A DNA stretch of 44,525 nt from Candidatus Thiodiazotropha sp. (ex Ustalcina ferruginea) (lineage in GTDB: Bacteria; Pseudomonadota; Gammaproteobacteria; Chromatiales; Chromatiaceae). The DNA lies in NCBI GenBank assembly GCA_025656375.1, contig JAHXHU010000120.1, forward strand, positions 1 through 44,525. The letters run 5' to 3'. The translations under genes and the position numbers were made by a program. Under the pieces are notes generated by a model. That model searched no databases and was not told the DNA's origin. It worked only from the letters and a program-made list of their open reading frames with translations. This document shows, piece after piece, positions 32,403 to 44,442 of the stretch (positions are counted from its first letter, which is position 1; each line of letters starts with the position of its first letter).

Positions 32403-32695
32403 ACAATGAGCGTCTCATGAAGGTTCTTCTGAGTCCGGTAGTATCAGAGAAGAGCAGCATAATAGCTGATGCCAATCGGCAGTACACTTTTCGCGTTACT
32501 ACTGATGCAACTAAGCGAGAAATTGCCAAGGCAGTTGAGAAACTGTTTGAGGTAGAAGTCGAGCAAGTGCAGGTAGTGAATTGTAAAGGTAAGCAAAAGC
32601 GCTTTGGTCAAGTAAACGGAAAGCGTTCTGACTGGAAAAAAGCATATGTTCGTCTCAAGCCGGGTAGCGATATCGATTTCGCAGCCGGTGCGTGA
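32399..32695 (+). CDS. rplW: 50S ribosomal protein L23
   Basis: [45 protein letters not shown] overlap with rplD. Confidence 0.97.
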   Translation: MNNERLMKVLLSPVVSEKSSIIADANRQYTFRVTTDATKREIAKAVEKLFEVEVEQVQVVNCKGKQKRFGQVNGKRSDWKKAYVRLKPGSDIDFAAGA

Positions 32696-32718
32696 GCAAG
32701 TAAAACAGGATTGGGATA

Positions 32719-33546
32719 ATGGCAGTCGTTAAAACAAAACCGACCTCTGCAGGCCGCAGGTTTGTGGTTAAGGTTGTCAATGATGAGCTCCATAGGGGTG
32801 AACCTTTTGGGCCGCTATTGGCAAAGAAGAGTAAGAGTGGCGGTCGTAACAACAACGGTCGAATAACTACTCGTCATCGTGGTGGTGGCCACAAGCAGCG
32901 TTACCGCATTATCGATTTTAAGCGTAATAAAGAGGCAATACCGGCAACTGTAGAGCGTCTGGAGTATGATCCAAACCGTACAGCACGTATTGCACTGATC
33001 CGCTATGCGGATGGCGAACGCACTTATATCATTGCGCCAAATAACCTGCATGTAGGTGACAAGATTGAGTCAGGTTCTGGCGCGCCGATCAAGACAGGTA
33101 ACTGCTTACCATTAAGAAATATTCCACTGGGTTCAGTGATGCATTGCATCGAAATGAAGCCTGGAAAAGGTGCACAGATCGCTCGCTCCGCTGGAGCATC
33201 AGTTCAGTTGGTCGCTCGTGAAGGTGGATATGCTACCTTGCGTTTGCGCTCAGGAGAGATGCGTAAAGTACCTGCTGATTGTCGTGCTGTAATCGGTGAA
33301 GTATCCAACTCTGAGCATACGCTTCGTTCACTGGGAAAAGCCGGGGCGAAACGCTGGAAGGGTGTACGTCCAACAGTACGTGGTGTCGCCATGAATCCGG
33401 TTGATCATCCGCATGGAGGTGGCGAAGGTCGTACCTCAGGCGGGCGACATCCCGTATCGCCATGGGGCACGCCAACCAAAGGGTATAAAACCCGCACCAA
33501 CAAACGTACGAATAAGATGATCGTGCGCCGTAGAAACCGTAAATAA
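32719..33546 (+). CDS. rplB: 50S ribosomal protein L2
   Basis: [47 protein letters not shown]. Confidence 0.99.
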   Translation: MAVVKTKPTSAGRRFVVKVVNDELHRGEPFGPLLAKKSKSGGRNNNGRITTRHRGGGHKQRYRIIDFKRNKEAIPATVERLEYDPNRTARIALIRYADGERTYIIAPNNLHVGDKIESGSGAPIKTGNCLPLRNIPLGSVMHCIEMKPGKGAQIARSAGASVQLVAREGGYATLRLRSGEMRKVPADCRAVIGEVSNSEHTLRSLGKAGAKRWKGVRPTVRGVAMNPVDHPHGGGEGRTSGGRHPVSPWGTPTKGYKTRTNKRTNKMIVRRRNRK

Positions 33547-33565
33547 TTGATTAGGGGTTAGAGTC

Positions 33566-33838
33566 GTGCCACGTTCAATCAGAAAAGGCCCATTCATAGA
33601 CCACCATCTGACAAAGAAGGTGGATGAGGCAGTAGCCCAGAACAATAAGCGTCCTATCAAGACCTGGTCACGGAGATCGGTCGTCATCCCGGAGATGGTG
33701 GGATTGACCATTGCTGTTCACAACGGTAAGCAGCATGTACCGGTACTGGTATCAGAAAATATGGTTGGACATAAATTGGGTGAGTTTGCGCAGACCCGCA
33801 CCTATCGCGGTCATTCCGCAGATAGGAAGTCCACGTAA
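33566..33838 (+). CDS. rpsS: 30S ribosomal protein S19 (GTG start)
   Basis: [21 protein letters not shown]. Confidence 0.98.
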   Translation: MPRSIRKGPFIDHHLTKKVDEAVAQNNKRPIKTWSRRSVVIPEMVGLTIAVHNGKQHVPVLVSENMVGHKLGEFAQTRTYRGHSADRKST

Positions 33839-33843
33839 AGGAT

Positions 33844-34182
33844 ATGACGATGCAGACAACAGCAAAATTGCGTCATGCCCGCATCTCTGCTCAAAAAGGA
33901 CGCTTGGTCGCTGACCAGATTCGCGGTCTTCCTGTTGAGCAGGCCCTCAATATCCTGACATTCAGTAAGAAGAAGGGCGCGGAGCTGGTAAAAAAGGTTC
34001 TTGAATCGGCAATCGCCAATGCGGAACACAATGACGGCGCCGATATTGATGAATTGAAGGTTTCGGCCGTCAGTGTTGATGAAGGTCCGACTATGAAACG
34101 TATCCGTGCTCGCGCCAAGGGGCGTGCATCCAGGATTCTCAAGCGCACCAGCCACATTAACGTGACTGTCGCGGAAAAGTAA
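33844..34182 (+). CDS. rplV: 50S ribosomal protein L22
   Basis: [34 protein letters not shown]. Confidence 0.97.
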   Translation: MTMQTTAKLRHARISAQKGRLVADQIRGLPVEQALNILTFSKKKGAELVKKVLESAIANAEHNDGADIDELKVSAVSVDEGPTMKRIRARAKGRASRILKRTSHINVTVAEK

Positions 34183-34200
34183 CAGGCAAGAGAGGCCGAA

Positions 34201-34884
34201 ATGGGTCAGAAAGTACATCCAACTGGGATACGTCTTGGCATCGTCAAAGATTGGACGTCCAAGTGGTATGCAGATTCCAAGCACTATGCAGATCTGTTGA
34301 ATAATGATCTCGAAGTCCGTGATTTCTTGAAAAAGAAACTGTCACAGGCTTCAGTCAGTCGAATTCAAATCGATCGTCCGGCCAACAATGCCCATATTAC
34401 TGTCCATACGGCACGACCGGGATTGGTAATCGGTAAAAAAGGTGAGGATATCGACGCCTTGAGAGCTGAGGTCTCAGGCATGATGGGTATCCCTGTTCAT
34501 ATGAGCATTGAGGAGATCCGCAAGCCGGAGCTGGATGCGCAATTGGTCGGCGAGAGTATTGCTCAACAGTTGGAACGTCGTGTGATGTTCCGTCGTGCTA
34601 TGAAGCGAGCCGTTCAAAATGCAATGCGCCTGGGTGCCGAAGGCATCAAAGTTCATATCAGCGGGCGCCTAAATGGCGCTGAGATTGCACGTTCTGAATG
34701 GTATCGTGAAGGCCGCGTTCCACTACATACACTGCGAGCAGACATTGACTATGGCTTCGCTGAAGCAAATACCACCTACGGTATTATCGGCGTCAAAGTA
34801 TGGGTCTTCAAAGGTGAAGTCTACGGTGACCGTGAGGAAGTGGAAGTGGAAACTAAGACAGCCTCACCGAGTAAGAGGTCGTAA
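34201..34884 (+). CDS. rpsC: 30S ribosomal protein S3
   Basis: [26 protein letters not shown]-domain [11 protein letters not shown]. Confidence 0.98.
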   Translation: MGQKVHPTGIRLGIVKDWTSKWYADSKHYADLLNNDLEVRDFLKKKLSQASVSRIQIDRPANNAHITVHTARPGLVIGKKGEDIDALRAEVSGMMGIPVHMSIEEIRKPELDAQLVGESIAQQLERRVMFRRAMKRAVQNAMRLGAEGIKVHISGRLNGAEIARSEWYREGRVPLHTLRADIDYGFAEANTTYGIIGVKVWVFKGEVYGDREEVEVETKTASPSKRS

Positions 34885-34887
34885 GTC

Positions 34888-35301
34888 ATGTTGCAACCAA
34901 AACGGACAAAATTTCGAAAGCAGCACAAAGGACGCAATCGCGGTTTAGCAATAACGGGTAGCGATGTCTCCTTTGGTGAGTTCGGCTTGAAATCAACGGG
35001 CAGAGGTCGTCTTACGGCAAGGCAGATTGAGTCAGCGCGTCGCGCCATAACTCGACACGTAAAACGTGGCGGTAAAATCTGGATTCGTGTCTTTCCAGAT
35101 AAACCAATCACTAAAAAGCCGTTGGAAGTACGCCAAGGTAAAGGTAAGGGTAATGTTGAATACTGGGTAGCTCAGATTCAACCGGGCCGAATGCTTTATG
35201 AGATTGAAGGTATCTCTGAAGAGTTGGCCCGCGAGGCATTTGCACTCGCTTCTGCCAAGCTGCCTGTTTCTACTGCATTCGTGAAGCGGACGGTAATGTA
35301 A
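34888..35301 (+). CDS. rplP: 50S ribosomal protein L16
   Basis: [36 protein letters not shown]. Confidence 0.98.
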   Translation: MLQPKRTKFRKQHKGRNRGLAITGSDVSFGEFGLKSTGRGRLTARQIESARRAITRHVKRGGKIWIRVFPDKPITKKPLEVRQGKGKGNVEYWVAQIQPGRMLYEIEGISEELAREAFALASAKLPVSTAFVKRTVM

Positions 35302-35501
35302 TGAAAACATCTGAACTTAGAGCAAAATCGCAACAAGAACTAACGACCGCACTCGATGAACTTTTAAAAGAGCAGCTTTATCTGCGCATGCAGCGTGGTA
35401 CTGGACAATTGGCCAAGCCTTCTCGCATGAATGAGGTTCGCAAGGATATTGCACGGGTTAAGACTCTTATGAACGAACAGAAGTCGGGTAATGCATCATG
35501 A
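35301..35501 (+). CDS. rpmC: 50S ribosomal protein L29
   Basis: [37 protein letters not shown]. Confidence 0.97.
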   Translation: MKTSELRAKSQQELTTALDELLKEQLYLRMQRGTGQLAKPSRMNEVRKDIARVKTLMNEQKSGNAS

Positions 35502-35758
35502 GTGAGCAACAGACAACTAACCGTACACTGGTTGGGCAGGTCGTCAGTAGTGCAATGGATAAATCCATCACTGTAACTGTTGAACGTCTCGTAAAGCATC
35601 CGGTGTACGGTAAGTTTATGCGTCGTTCAACTAAAGTACATGCGCATGACGAGGCAAACGAGTGTCAGAAAGGGGATAAGGTGATGGTAGAACAGTGCCG
35701 TCCCCTGTCGAAAACCAAAACATGGCGTTTGGTAAAAGTACTGGAGCGTGCTAGCTGA
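35498..35758 (+). CDS. rpsQ: 30S ribosomal protein S17
   Basis: [32 protein letters not shown]. Confidence 0.97.
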   Translation: MSEQQTTNRTLVGQVVSSAMDKSITVTVERLVKHPVYGKFMRRSTKVHAHDEANECQKGDKVMVEQCRPLSKTKTWRLVKVLERAS

Positions 35759-35811
35759 GTGATATGCTCAGCATGCGTCCATTCGAAACTATTTGGAATT
35801 AGGGCAATACC

Positions 35812-36180
35812 ATGATTCAGATGCAGACCAACCTCAGTGTTGCTGATAACAGTGGTGCTAAGCGGGTTCAGTGCATAAAGGTGCTAGGTGGTTCACATCG
35901 TCGTTATGCCGGGATCGGAGACATTGTGAAGGTCAGTGTCAAAGATGCAATACCTCGAGGCAAAGTGAAGAAAGGCGATGTCTACAATGCAGTTGTTGTA
36001 CGTACTACCAAGGGTGTACGTCGTCCCGACGGCTCGGTGATACGTTTCGATACCAATGCAGCGGTGCTTTTGAATAATGCGCTGCAGCCTATCGGCACTC
36101 GCATATTCGGCCCCGTTACCCGTGAATTAAGGAGTGAGCGATTTATGAAAATCATCTCGCTTGCTCCAGAAGTTTTGTGA
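35812..36180 (+). CDS. rplN: 50S ribosomal protein L14
   Basis: [37 protein letters not shown]. Confidence 0.98.
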   Translation: MIQMQTNLSVADNSGAKRVQCIKVLGGSHRRYAGIGDIVKVSVKDAIPRGKVKKGDVYNAVVVRTTKGVRRPDGSVIRFDTNAAVLLNNALQPIGTRIFGPVTRELRSERFMKIISLAPEVL

Positions 36181-36192
36181 GGCAGCATTAAT

Positions 36193-36513
36193 ATGGCTAA
36201 CAAGATTAAAAAAGGTGACGAAGTCATCGTTATTGCCGGTAAGGATAAAGGTAAACGCGGCACTGTAGTCAAAAGGCTACAGGAAGACCGGCTGGTAGTT
36301 GAAAACGTCAATATGGCGAAAAAACATACCAAACCGAATCCGAATAAAGGCGAACCAGGCGGAATCCTTGATAAGGAGATGCCACTGCACATCTCAAACG
36401 TCGCTCTATACAACCCGGAAACCGGTAAGGGCGATCGTGTTGGATTTAAAATTCTAGAAGACGGCAAAAAGGTTCGGATATTTAAATCGAATCAAGAAGT
36501 CGTCGATATTTAA
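36193..36513 (+). CDS. rplX: 50S ribosomal protein L24
   Basis: [25 protein letters not shown]. Confidence 0.97.
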   Translation: MANKIKKGDEVIVIAGKDKGKRGTVVKRLQEDRLVVENVNMAKKHTKPNPNKGEPGGILDKEMPLHISNVALYNPETGKGDRVGFKILEDGKKVRIFKSNQEVVDI

Positions 36514-36526
36514 GGCGTGATCAGAC

Positions 36527-37066
36527 ATGGTAAGGTTACAGCAACATTATAAAGAAACTGTGGTCCAGGAACTAATGGGCAAGTTTCAGTTCAGCAGCAT
36601 AATGCAGGTGCCTAAGATTACCAAGGTTACCCTGAATATGGGTGTTGGTGAGGCGATTGGCGACAAGAAAATCCTGGAACACGCAGTAGGAGACATGGAG
36701 AAGATTGCAGGTCAAAAAGCAATCATTACACATGCTCGAAAATCGATTGCAGGATTTAAAGTCCGTGAAGGATGGCCGATCGGTTGTAAGGTTACCTTGC
36801 GCCGCGAGCGGATGTATGAGTTTCTTGACCGTCTTATTAATGTCGCGATTCCGCGTATCCGAGATTTTCGAGGACTGAATGGTAAAGCCTTTGATGGCCG
36901 TGGCAACTACTCCATGGGTGTTAAAGAACAGATCATGTTTCCAGAGATTGATTACGACAAGATCGATGCGCTGCGTGGATTGGATATTACCATTACCACT
37001 ACAGCACGTACCGATGAAGAGGGTCGTGCATTACTGGAAGCCTTCAAATTCCCCTTTAAGAACTGA
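36527..37066 (+). CDS. rplE: 50S ribosomal protein L5
   Basis: [33 protein letters not shown]. Confidence 0.98.
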   Translation: MVRLQQHYKETVVQELMGKFQFSSIMQVPKITKVTLNMGVGEAIGDKKILEHAVGDMEKIAGQKAIITHARKSIAGFKVREGWPIGCKVTLRRERMYEFLDRLINVAIPRIRDFRGLNGKAFDGRGNYSMGVKEQIMFPEIDYDKIDALRGLDITITTTARTDEEGRALLEAFKFPFKN

Positions 37067-37075
37067 GTTTTAAAT

Positions 37076-37381
37076 ATGGCAAAGAAGAGCATGATTGCAC
37101 GCGAATTCAAACGTGCGCAGACAACTTCACGCTACGCTTCCAAGCGTAATGCACTGAAGGCTGTAGTTAAAAACCCTAACAGCAGTTTTGAAGAGATAGA
37201 GCAGGCAACTTTGAAACTACAGAAATTGCCCAGGGATGCAAGTCCGTCTCGAAAGCGAAATCGCTGTCGAGTGACCGGACGGCCTCATGGCGTGTACCGT
37301 AAATTCGGTCTCTGCAGAAATAAATTGCGCGAGGCGGCAATGCGTGGAGATATACCGGGGCTTGCTAAAGCGAGTTGGTAA
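37076..37381 (+). CDS. rpsN: 30S ribosomal protein S14 (long form)
   Basis: [53 protein letters not shown]. Confidence 0.97.
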   Translation: MAKKSMIAREFKRAQTTSRYASKRNALKAVVKNPNSSFEEIEQATLKLQKLPRDASPSRKRNRCRVTGRPHGVYRKFGLCRNKLREAAMRGDIPGLAKASW

Positions 37382-37394
37382 GAGTATTATTTTG

Positions 37395-37459
37395 CGCCTT
37401 TATCCGGAGCAGGTACTGGTCCGGTGGTTTTACTTTTTGGGTATCGCGCCATAAAGGCG
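37395..37459 (+). ncRNA. Putative structured RNA element in the rpsN-rpsH spacer
   Basis: Outer arms CGCCTTTAT (37395-37403) / ATAAAGGCG (37451-37459); inner hairpin CCGGA-g-CAG-GTA-CTG-g-TCCGG (37404-37424). Confidence 0.5.
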
Positions 37460-37481
37460 GACTGACCTCAGGAGCTCTAAT

Positions 37482-37877
37482 ATGAGTATGTCAGATCCCA
37501 TCGCGGATATGCTTACGCGCATCCGCAATGGCCAGGCAGCTAAGAAAGCAACTGTCGAGCTGCCTTCCTCTAAGCAAAAGCTGGCAATTGCTAATCTTCT
37601 GAAAAATGAAGGATTTCTTAAGGAAGTCTCTGTAAATAGCGAATCAACTAAACCTATCCTTGTGCTAGAGTTGAGCTATTTTCAAGGTCGCCCCGTCATC
37701 GATATCATCAAGCGTGTAAGTCGTCCTGGTCTTCGTGTCTACAAAGGTAGAGACGAACTTCCTAAGGTGCGTGGTGGTCTTGGTCTGGCGATTATATCCA
37801 CTTCTCAAGGTGTGATGACAGACCGAGCTGCCCGAGAGATCGGACAGGGCGGAGAAGTTGTCGCCTTTGTCGCCTAG
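37482..37877 (+). CDS. rpsH: 30S ribosomal protein S8
   Basis: [43 protein letters not shown]. Confidence 0.98.
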   Translation: MSMSDPIADMLTRIRNGQAAKKATVELPSSKQKLAIANLLKNEGFLKEVSVNSESTKPILVLELSYFQGRPVIDIIKRVSRPGLRVYKGRDELPKVRGGLGLAIISTSQGVMTDRAAREIGQGGEVVAFVA

Positions 37878-37888
37878 AGGTTATTGAT

Positions 37889-38425
37889 ATGTCACGCGTA
37901 GCTAAGAGTCCTATATCGATACCATCTGGCGTTACTGTAAAAAGAGCTGACCAATCGCTGAGTGTCAAGGGACCTAAGGGTGAAATTGCAATGAACATGC
38001 ACCCGATGGTCGATGTTACAGAAGAAGACAACACGCTGAACATTTCACCTAAAGCTGAGAGTAAATCTGGATGGGCCATGGCTGGCACAATTCGCGCCCT
38101 GGTCAATAACATGGTTACTGGTGTCAGCCAGGGATTTGAAAAGAAACTTCAGTTGGTGGGCGTTGGTTATCGTGCACAGGCAGGCGGTAAATCACTTAAT
38201 CTCAATCTTGGTTTCTCGCACCCAATTGATTACCCAGTGCCTGAAGGTATCAGCAGCATAGCAACACCTTCGGCAACTGAGATAATTGTCAGTGGAAGCG
38301 ACAAGCAGCGAGTTGGCCAGGTGGCTGCGGAGATCCGGGCCTATCGTCCGCCTGAACCTTACAAGGGTAAGGGTGTACGTTATTCTGATGAGCACGTTGT
38401 GCGTAAAGAAGCCAAGAAGAAATAG
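37889..38425 (+). CDS. rplF: 50S ribosomal protein L6
   Basis: [39 protein letters not shown]. Confidence 0.98.
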   Translation: MSRVAKSPISIPSGVTVKRADQSLSVKGPKGEIAMNMHPMVDVTEEDNTLNISPKAESKSGWAMAGTIRALVNNMVTGVSQGFEKKLQLVGVGYRAQAGGKSLNLNLGFSHPIDYPVPEGISSIATPSATEIIVSGSDKQRVGQVAAEIRAYRPPEPYKGKGVRYSDEHVVRKEAKKK

Positions 38426-38434
38426 GGTATAACG

Positions 38435-38791
38435 ATGGAAAAGAAAATATCACGTATACGTCGTGGACGTCGAACACGAGCCAAGATTCAAGAGCTCGGT
38501 GCTTATCGTCTGTCTATTCATCGTACACCCCGCCATATTTATGCCCAGGTGATTAGTCCTGATGGCGCAAATGTATTAGCGAGTGCCTCTACGCTTGATA
38601 AAGCCATTCGTAGTGAAATCAATGGTGCCAGTGGAAATGTCAGTGCTGCAACGGTAGTGGGGAAGTACATTGCTGAGAGAGCCAAATCCGCTGGTGTTGA
38701 AAATGTTGCCTTCGATCGTTCAGGTTTTAGATACCACGGTCGTGTGAAGGCGCTTGCTGATGCGGCCCGTGAAGCCGGTCTCCAATTTTAA
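38435..38791 (+). CDS. rplR: 50S ribosomal protein L18
   Basis: [59 protein letters not shown]. Confidence 0.97.
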   Translation: MEKKISRIRRGRRTRAKIQELGAYRLSIHRTPRHIYAQVISPDGANVLASASTLDKAIRSEINGASGNVSAATVVGKYIAERAKSAGVENVAFDRSGFRYHGRVKALADAAREAGLQF

Positions 38792-38803
38792 AGGTTCAGG
38801 ATT

Positions 38804-39313
38804 ATGGCAAATTTTAGTGCGAAGCCTGAGGGTGACGATCTGCTTGAAAAGCTGGTCAATGTAAACCGGGTAGCAAAAGTAGTAAAAGGTGGCCGCCAAT
38901 TCGGTTTTTCCGCCTTAACTGTCGTTGGTGATGGCAAGGGTCGCGTCGGCTTCGGAACGGGTAAAGCCCGCGAAGTACCTGTAGCTATACAGAAGGCGAT
39001 GGAAACGGCACGTAAGAACATGGTGTCTATCAGACTGAATGGTTCTACATTGCAATATCCTGTAATGGGCAGACATGGTGCAGCCAGGGTTCACATGCAA
39101 CCTGCTTCAGACGGTACCGGTATCATCGCCGGCGGTGCGATGCGAGCGGTTTTCGAGGTTCTTGGTGTACAGAATGTTTTAGCCAAGTGTATCGGGACAA
39201 ACAATCCCATGAACGTTGTTCGGGCCACTATCAATGGCTTGAATGAGATGACAGATGCTGAATCCGTCGCACTTAAGCGCGGTAAGAGTGTCGAAGATAT
39301 CCTGGTGGGGTAA
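38804..39313 (+). CDS. rpsE: 30S ribosomal protein S5
   Basis: [46 protein letters not shown]. Confidence 0.98.
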   Translation: MANFSAKPEGDDLLEKLVNVNRVAKVVKGGRQFGFSALTVVGDGKGRVGFGTGKAREVPVAIQKAMETARKNMVSIRLNGSTLQYPVMGRHGAARVHMQPASDGTGIIAGGAMRAVFEVLGVQNVLAKCIGTNNPMNVVRATINGLNEMTDAESVALKRGKSVEDILVG

Positions 39314-39316
39314 GTC

Positions 39317-39505
39317 ATGGTAAAAAAGAAAACAATGCAGGTGACTCTGACTCGCAGCACAAGTGGCCGCCTAGCAAGCCATAAAGCATGTGTTACTGGG
39401 TTAGGGCTGCGACGCATGTACCAGATTGTCGAGGTAGAGGATACTCCTGCTACTCGGGGTATGGTGAATAAAGTTAATTATATGGTTAAGGTAGTGGAGG
39501 CTTAA
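39317..39505 (+). CDS. rpmD: 50S ribosomal protein L30
   Basis: [53 protein letters not shown]. Confidence 0.96.
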   Translation: MVKKKTMQVTLTRSTSGRLASHKACVTGLGLRRMYQIVEVEDTPATRGMVNKVNYMVKVVEA

Positions 39506-39506
39506 A

Positions 39507-39938
39507 ATGCGCTTAAATACACTACAGCCAGCTCCAGGTAGTAAACCAGCTCGAAAACGTGTCGGCCGCGGTATTGGTAGCGGTCTCGGAAAAACCTGTG
39601 GGCGTGGTCACAAGGGGCAGAAATCCCGTTCCGGCGGTTTTCAAAAGGTTGGTTTTGAAGGTGGCCAGATGCCCCTCCAGAGAAGACTGCCAAAGATCGG
39701 TTTTACCTCACGCATTTCCATGTCAACCGCACAAGTACGACTTGGTGAGTTGGCTAAAGTGGAAGGTGACGTCATCGATCTTGAAACCTTACAGAAGGCA
39801 AATGTCGTCACACGCTCAATCAAGAAAGTGAAAATATTTGCATCTGGTGCAATCGATCGCGCAGTTACTGTAAAGGGACTGGGTGTTTCAAAGGGTGCGA
39901 AAGCTGCAATCGAAGCAGCTGGCGGTAAGGTCGAATAA
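39507..39938 (+). CDS. rplO: 50S ribosomal protein L15
   Basis: [44 protein letters not shown]. Confidence 0.98.
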   Translation: MRLNTLQPAPGSKPARKRVGRGIGSGLGKTCGRGHKGQKSRSGGFQKVGFEGGQMPLQRRLPKIGFTSRISMSTAQVRLGELAKVEGDVIDLETLQKANVVTRSIKKVKIFASGAIDRAVTVKGLGVSKGAKAAIEAAGGKVE

Positions 39939-39941
39939 GTT

Positions 39942-41273
39942 ATGGCCAATCAAGGTTCACCGATGATGGGGGCTCTAGGTAACATGGGTCGGTTGACGGA
40001 ACTTCGTCAACGACTTTTGTTTGTTGCTGGTGCTCTACTGGTGTTCCGCATTGGTACCTTCATACCGGTACCTGGTGTGAATCCAGTTGCCTTGGCAGCG
40101 CTTTTTGAGCAAGCTCAAGGTTCGATTCTGGATATGTTCAATATGTTTTCAGGCGGTGCTCTGGAGCGTGCCAGTTTGTTTGCTCTTGGCATTATGCCTT
40201 ACATATCCGCCTCGATTATTATGCAGTTAATGTCTGCCGTTATCCCTACCCTGGAGCAACTTAAAAAAGAGGGTGAGGCAGGACGCAGAAAAATAACTCA
40301 ATATACCCGCTACGGAACTGTCGTTTTAGCGACATTTCAAGCAGTCGGTATTTCAATCGCCCTGCAAAGCCAGACTGTTGGTGGAGAGACGATTGTCATA
40401 CATCAAGGTGTGGGCTTTGTTGTAACTGCAGCTGTCTCATTGGTTACAGGTACGATGTTCCTGATGTGGTTGGGTGAGCAAATCACCGAGCGTGGTATCG
40501 GAAACGGTATTTCAATGATCATTTTTGCGGGCATTGTAGCTGGGTTGCCAGCGGCTATCGGTGGGACACTAGAGCTTGCGAGAACAGGTGAACTGAATGC
40601 GCTTACAATTCTTTTCCTGTTTGTATTGGCAATTGCTGTTACTGCTTTTGTCGTATTCGTAGAGCGTGGACAACGACGGATAACGATTAACTATGCAAAG
40701 CGTCAGCAGGGTAGGAAGATGTTGGCTGCTCAAAGTACGCATTTGCCGCTCAAACTCAATATGGCTGGGGTAATACCACCTATTTTTGCATCGAGTATTA
40801 TTCTATTTCCGGCAACACTTGGACAGTGGTTTGGAAATACTGAGGATACACGCTGGATACAGGATATATTCTCCAAGTTATCTCCTGGTGAGCCGGTCTA
40901 TGTCATGGCTTATGCAGCAGCGATCATCTTTTTCTGTTTTTTCTATACAGCATTAGTGTTCAATTCTCGTGAGACGGCTGATAATTTGAAGCGCTCGGGG
41001 GCCTTTATTCCAGGAATAAGACCAGGTGATCAGACAGCTAAGTATATCGATAACGTCATGTCGAGACTGACGATGGCCGGCGCAATCTATATTACTTTGG
41101 TTTGCCTGCTACCGGAATTTCTAATAGTCGGTTGGAATGTACCCTTCTACTTTGGCGGTACCTCACTATTGATTATCGTGGTAGTGGTTATGGATTTCAT
41201 GGCGCAAGTACAAGCACACCTGATGTCACACCAATACGAAGGCTTGATGAAGAAAGCCAATCTGAAAGGGTAG
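39942..41273 (+). CDS. secY: Preprotein translocase subunit SecY
   Basis: Multi-TM protein; [48 protein letters not shown]. Confidence 0.98.
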   Translation: MANQGSPMMGALGNMGRLTELRQRLLFVAGALLVFRIGTFIPVPGVNPVALAALFEQAQGSILDMFNMFSGGALERASLFALGIMPYISASIIMQLMSAVIPTLEQLKKEGEAGRRKITQYTRYGTVVLATFQAVGISIALQSQTVGGETIVIHQGVGFVVTAAVSLVTGTMFLMWLGEQITERGIGNGISMIIFAGIVAGLPAAIGGTLELARTGELNALTILFLFVLAIAVTAFVVFVERGQRRITINYAKRQQGRKMLAAQSTHLPLKLNMAGVIPPIFASSIILFPATLGQWFGNTEDTRWIQDIFSKLSPGEPVYVMAYAAAIIFFCFFYTALVFNSRETADNLKRSGAFIPGIRPGDQTAKYIDNVMSRLTMAGAIYITLVCLLPEFLIVGWNVPFYFGGTSLLIIVVVVMDFMAQVQAHLMSHQYEGLMKKANLKG

Positions 41274-41336
41274 TGGCGCAGGGCTGTTACGTTAACGAAT
41301 CTTGACCAGTATGGAACATATTTTGGAGTCTATATC

Positions 41337-41450
41337 ATGAAAGTGCGTGCATCGGTAAAGAAAATCTGCCGCAATTGCAAGATCGTGCGCCGGAATGGCG
41401 TTGTCAGAGTGATCTGTAAAGAAGGACGCCATAAGCAGCGTCAGGGTTAA
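41337..41450 (+). CDS. rpmJ: 50S ribosomal protein L36 (37 aa, zinc-ribbon C+ form); absent from the ORF track because it is short
   Basis: Manual translation [37 protein letters not shown]. Confidence 0.96.
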   Translation: MKVRASVKKICRNCKIVRRNGVVRVICKEGRHKQRQG

Positions 41451-41557
41451 TCACAGCGAAAAATTTCCTACGTCCGCTTGATAGAGGCGGTTGTGTAGGG
41501 TAGTATTGCTCGTTTACCTCTGGTGGAGAGCCAGGGGTTTCTTCAGGAGATTTAGAG

Positions 41558-41914
41558 ATGGCTCGAATTGCAGGGGTCAACATTCCAGACCGGAAACATG
41601 CGGTTATAGCGCTGACATCAATATTTGGTATCGGGCGCTCGCGAGCGGGTGATATTTGTAAAGAAGCCGGCATCGAACCTGATACAAAAATACAAGAACT
41701 CAGCGAGGATCAAGTTGAATCGATACGTGCGATAGTGGCTCGTTTTTCGGTAGAAGGTGATCTGCGCCGTGAAGTCTCGATGAATATCAAGCGTCTGATG
41801 GATTTAGGTTGTAATCGTGGGATTCGCCACCGTCGCGGTTTACCGTTGCGTGGCCAGCGTACTCGCACAAATGCGAGAACGCGTAAAGGTCCTCGTCGCC
41901 CAATCAAGCGCTAA
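41558..41914 (+). CDS. rpsM: 30S ribosomal protein S13
   Basis: [34 protein letters not shown]. Confidence 0.98.
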   Translation: MARIAGVNIPDRKHAVIALTSIFGIGRSRAGDICKEAGIEPDTKIQELSEDQVESIRAIVARFSVEGDLRREVSMNIKRLMDLGCNRGIRHRRGLPLRGQRTRTNARTRKGPRRPIKR

Positions 41915-41948
41915 ACAAACATATTTTACGAATCTGTAGGTACAGAAG

Positions 41949-42338
41949 ATGGCAAAACCCAGTAACCGTGCCAAGAAAAAGGTAAGGAAGAGTGTGACCG
42001 ACGGGGTCGCTCACATCCACGCCTCTTTCAATAACACAATTATCATGATTAGCGACCGTCAGGGAAATACCCTGGCTTGGGCAACGTCTGGTGGGTCCGG
42101 ATTTCGTGGATCTAGGAAAAGTACACCCTTTGCCGCTCAGGTCGCTGCAGATCGCGTAGGCCAGATGGTCAAGGAGTACGGGGTAAAAAAACTTGATGTC
42201 AATGTCAAGGGTCCGGGGCCAGGTCGCGAATCGGCAGTTCGCTCACTGAATAATGCAGGGTTTAAAATAACCAGCATTTCCGACGTAACGCCTATTCCTC
42301 ATAATGGCTGTCGTCCCCCCAAGAAGCGCCGCGTCTAA
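41949..42338 (+). CDS. rpsK: 30S ribosomal protein S11
   Basis: [47 protein letters not shown]. Confidence 0.98.
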   Translation: MAKPSNRAKKKVRKSVTDGVAHIHASFNNTIIMISDRQGNTLAWATSGGSGFRGSRKSTPFAAQVAADRVGQMVKEYGVKKLDVNVKGPGPGRESAVRSLNNAGFKITSISDVTPIPHNGCRPPKKRRV

Positions 42339-42358
42339 TTACTGGAGTTACATGAATC

Positions 42359-42979
42359 ATGGCAAGGTACATCGGACCTAAGTGCAAACTGAGTCGTAGA
42401 GAGGGGACTGACCTCTTTCTCAAGAGTCGCGTTCGCTCACTTGATTCCAAATGCAATATGGAAAAGGTGCCTGGACAGGCGGGTGATCGTCGTCGTCGGG
42501 TGTCTGATTACGGCCTGCAGTTGCGCGAAAAGCAGAAGGTACGTCGAATCTACGGTGTTATGGAAAAACAGTTCCGTAACTACTATAAAGCTGCAGCTCA
42601 GAATAAGGGTGCAACGGGTGAGAACCTGTTGCAATTGCTTGAGACGCGTTTGGACAATATTGTCTATCGTATGGGGTTTGGGGCTACACGCGCGGAGGCT
42701 CGCCAACTGGTAAGTCACAAGGCGATTGAGGTTAACGGCAAGGTTGTAAATGTACCTTCCTTTAAGCTTGCAGCTGAAGACGAAGTCTCCATCCGCGAAA
42801 AAGCAAAAAAGCAGCTTAGAATTCAAGGGGCACTTGAACTGCAAGGGCAGTTTGGTTTTGTTGATTGGGTTGAAGTTGATCCCAAGGCAATGAAAGGTAA
42901 GGTAAAGCGAATACCTGATCGTTCCGATCTATCTGCTGAGATTAATGAGCAACTGGTCGTCGAGCTCTACTCTAAGTAA
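42359..42979 (+). CDS. rpsD: 30S ribosomal protein S4
   Basis: [33 protein letters not shown]4 domain [34 protein letters not shown]. Confidence 0.98.
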   Translation: MARYIGPKCKLSRREGTDLFLKSRVRSLDSKCNMEKVPGQAGDRRRRVSDYGLQLREKQKVRRIYGVMEKQFRNYYKAAAQNKGATGENLLQLLETRLDNIVYRMGFGATRAEARQLVSHKAIEVNGKVVNVPSFKLAAEDEVSIREKAKKQLRIQGALELQGQFGFVDWVEVDPKAMKGKVKRIPDRSDLSAEINEQLVVELYSK

Positions 42980-42999
42980 GTCTTGACGAGGGAACATAC

Positions 43000-43998
43000 A
43001 TGACCGAAAGCGTTACGGAATTTCTCAAGCCTCGCATCGTTAATGTTCAGCCTGTCACCGCTACACGAGCGAAGGTGACACTTGAACCATTAGAGAGAGG
43101 TTTTGGACATACATTGGGTAATGCGCTAAGGCGCATCCTTCTCTCATCAATGCCTGGAAGTGCTATCACTGAGGTAGAGATAGCTGATGTACTCCATGAG
43201 TACACGACTATGGAAGGCGTTCAGGAAGATGTCCTGGATGTACTTCTCAATCTCAAGCAAGTTGCAATCGTCATGCATACACGTGACGAAGCAACGTTAA
43301 AGCTGCAGAAAAAGGGACCTGGGCAAGTATTGGCTAGCGACATTACGTTAGATCACGATGTTGAGATCGCCAACCCTGATCATATTATCGCAACCCTGAC
43401 AAAATCGGGCGAGATCAATATGACACTGAATGTTCGTCGTGGACGCGGTTACCATCCAGCGGCAGCGCGACAGGGAAGTGCAGGTGATGAGCGTCCGATT
43501 GGAATGTTACAGGTAGATGCCTCATTCAGCCCTATCAGAGAAGTGGCATACAGCGTAGAGGCTGCCCGTGTTGAACAGAACACCGGCCTTGATCGTCTTG
43601 TGATAGAGCTTGAAACAAATGGTACGATAGATCCTGAAGAGGCTATCAGACGCTCAGCTAGCATTCTGCGCGACCAACTGTCAGTTTTTGTTGATCTTGA
43701 AGCTGAAGCGGCTGAGTCAATTGCAGAGCCAGAAGAGCCGGCAATTGATCCTATTCTGCTACGGCCTGTTGACGACCTTGAGCTCACTGTACGCTCTGCG
43801 AACTGTTTAAAAGCTGAAAATATATTCCTTATCGGTGATCTTATTCAGCGCACAGAAGTAGAGTTGCTCAAAACACCTAATCTGGGCAAAAAGTCTCTCA
43901 CTGAGATCAAAGACGTACTTGCTCGTCGAGGGCTGTCACTGGGGATGCGTCTTGAGCATTGGCCACCTGAAAATATCGAAGAGCAACTGACTCATTGA
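43000..43998 (+). CDS. rpoA: DNA-directed RNA polymerase subunit alpha
   Basis: [46 protein letters not shown]; alpha-[48 protein letters not shown]. Confidence 0.99.
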   Translation: MTESVTEFLKPRIVNVQPVTATRAKVTLEPLERGFGHTLGNALRRILLSSMPGSAITEVEIADVLHEYTTMEGVQEDVLDVLLNLKQVAIVMHTRDEATLKLQKKGPGQVLASDITLDHDVEIANPDHIIATLTKSGEINMTLNVRRGRGYHPAAARQGSAGDERPIGMLQVDASFSPIREVAYSVEAARVEQNTGLDRLVIELETNGTIDPEEAIRRSASILRDQLSVFVDLEAEAAESIAEPEEPAIDPILLRPVDDLELTVRSANCLKAENIFLIGDLIQRTEVELLKTPNLGKKSLTEIKDVLARRGLSLGMRLEHWPPENIEEQLTH

Positions 43999-44049
43999 AT
44001 TCAGTTGTCCTGACCTTTTATTAACTATTGAATTTGTGGAAGTTGACCC

Positions 44050-44442
44050 ATGCGCCATCGTAAATCTGGACGGCAGCTGAATCGTAACAGTAGCCATCGC
44101 AATGCCATGTTCAGAAACATGACTGTCTCATTGATCAATCACGAATTGATTAAGACAACCCTGCCTAAGGCAAAAGAGTTGCGTCGTGTTGCTGAACCTC
44201 TTATTACAATGTCTAAAACAGACAATGTTGCAAAACGTAGGCTGGCATTCTCACGGCTGCGTGACAATGCAGCAGTCGGTAAGTTATTTGCTGAACTAGG
44301 ACCTCGATATCAGGAGAGAGCTGGCGGATATCTGCGCATACTGAAGTGCGGTTACCGTGATGGGGATCAAGCGCCAATGGCTTACGTTGAGTTAGTAGAC
44401 CGTCCGATTCCGGAAGTCACGGAAGATGCTGAGGCTGGGTAA
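44050..44442 (+). CDS. rplQ: 50S ribosomal protein L17
   Basis: [53 protein letters not shown]. Confidence 0.98.
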   Translation: MRHRKSGRQLNRNSSHRNAMFRNMTVSLINHELIKTTLPKAKELRRVAEPLITMSKTDNVAKRRLAFSRLRDNAAVGKLFAELGPRYQERAGGYLRILKCGYRDGDQAPMAYVELVDRPIPEVTEDAEAG

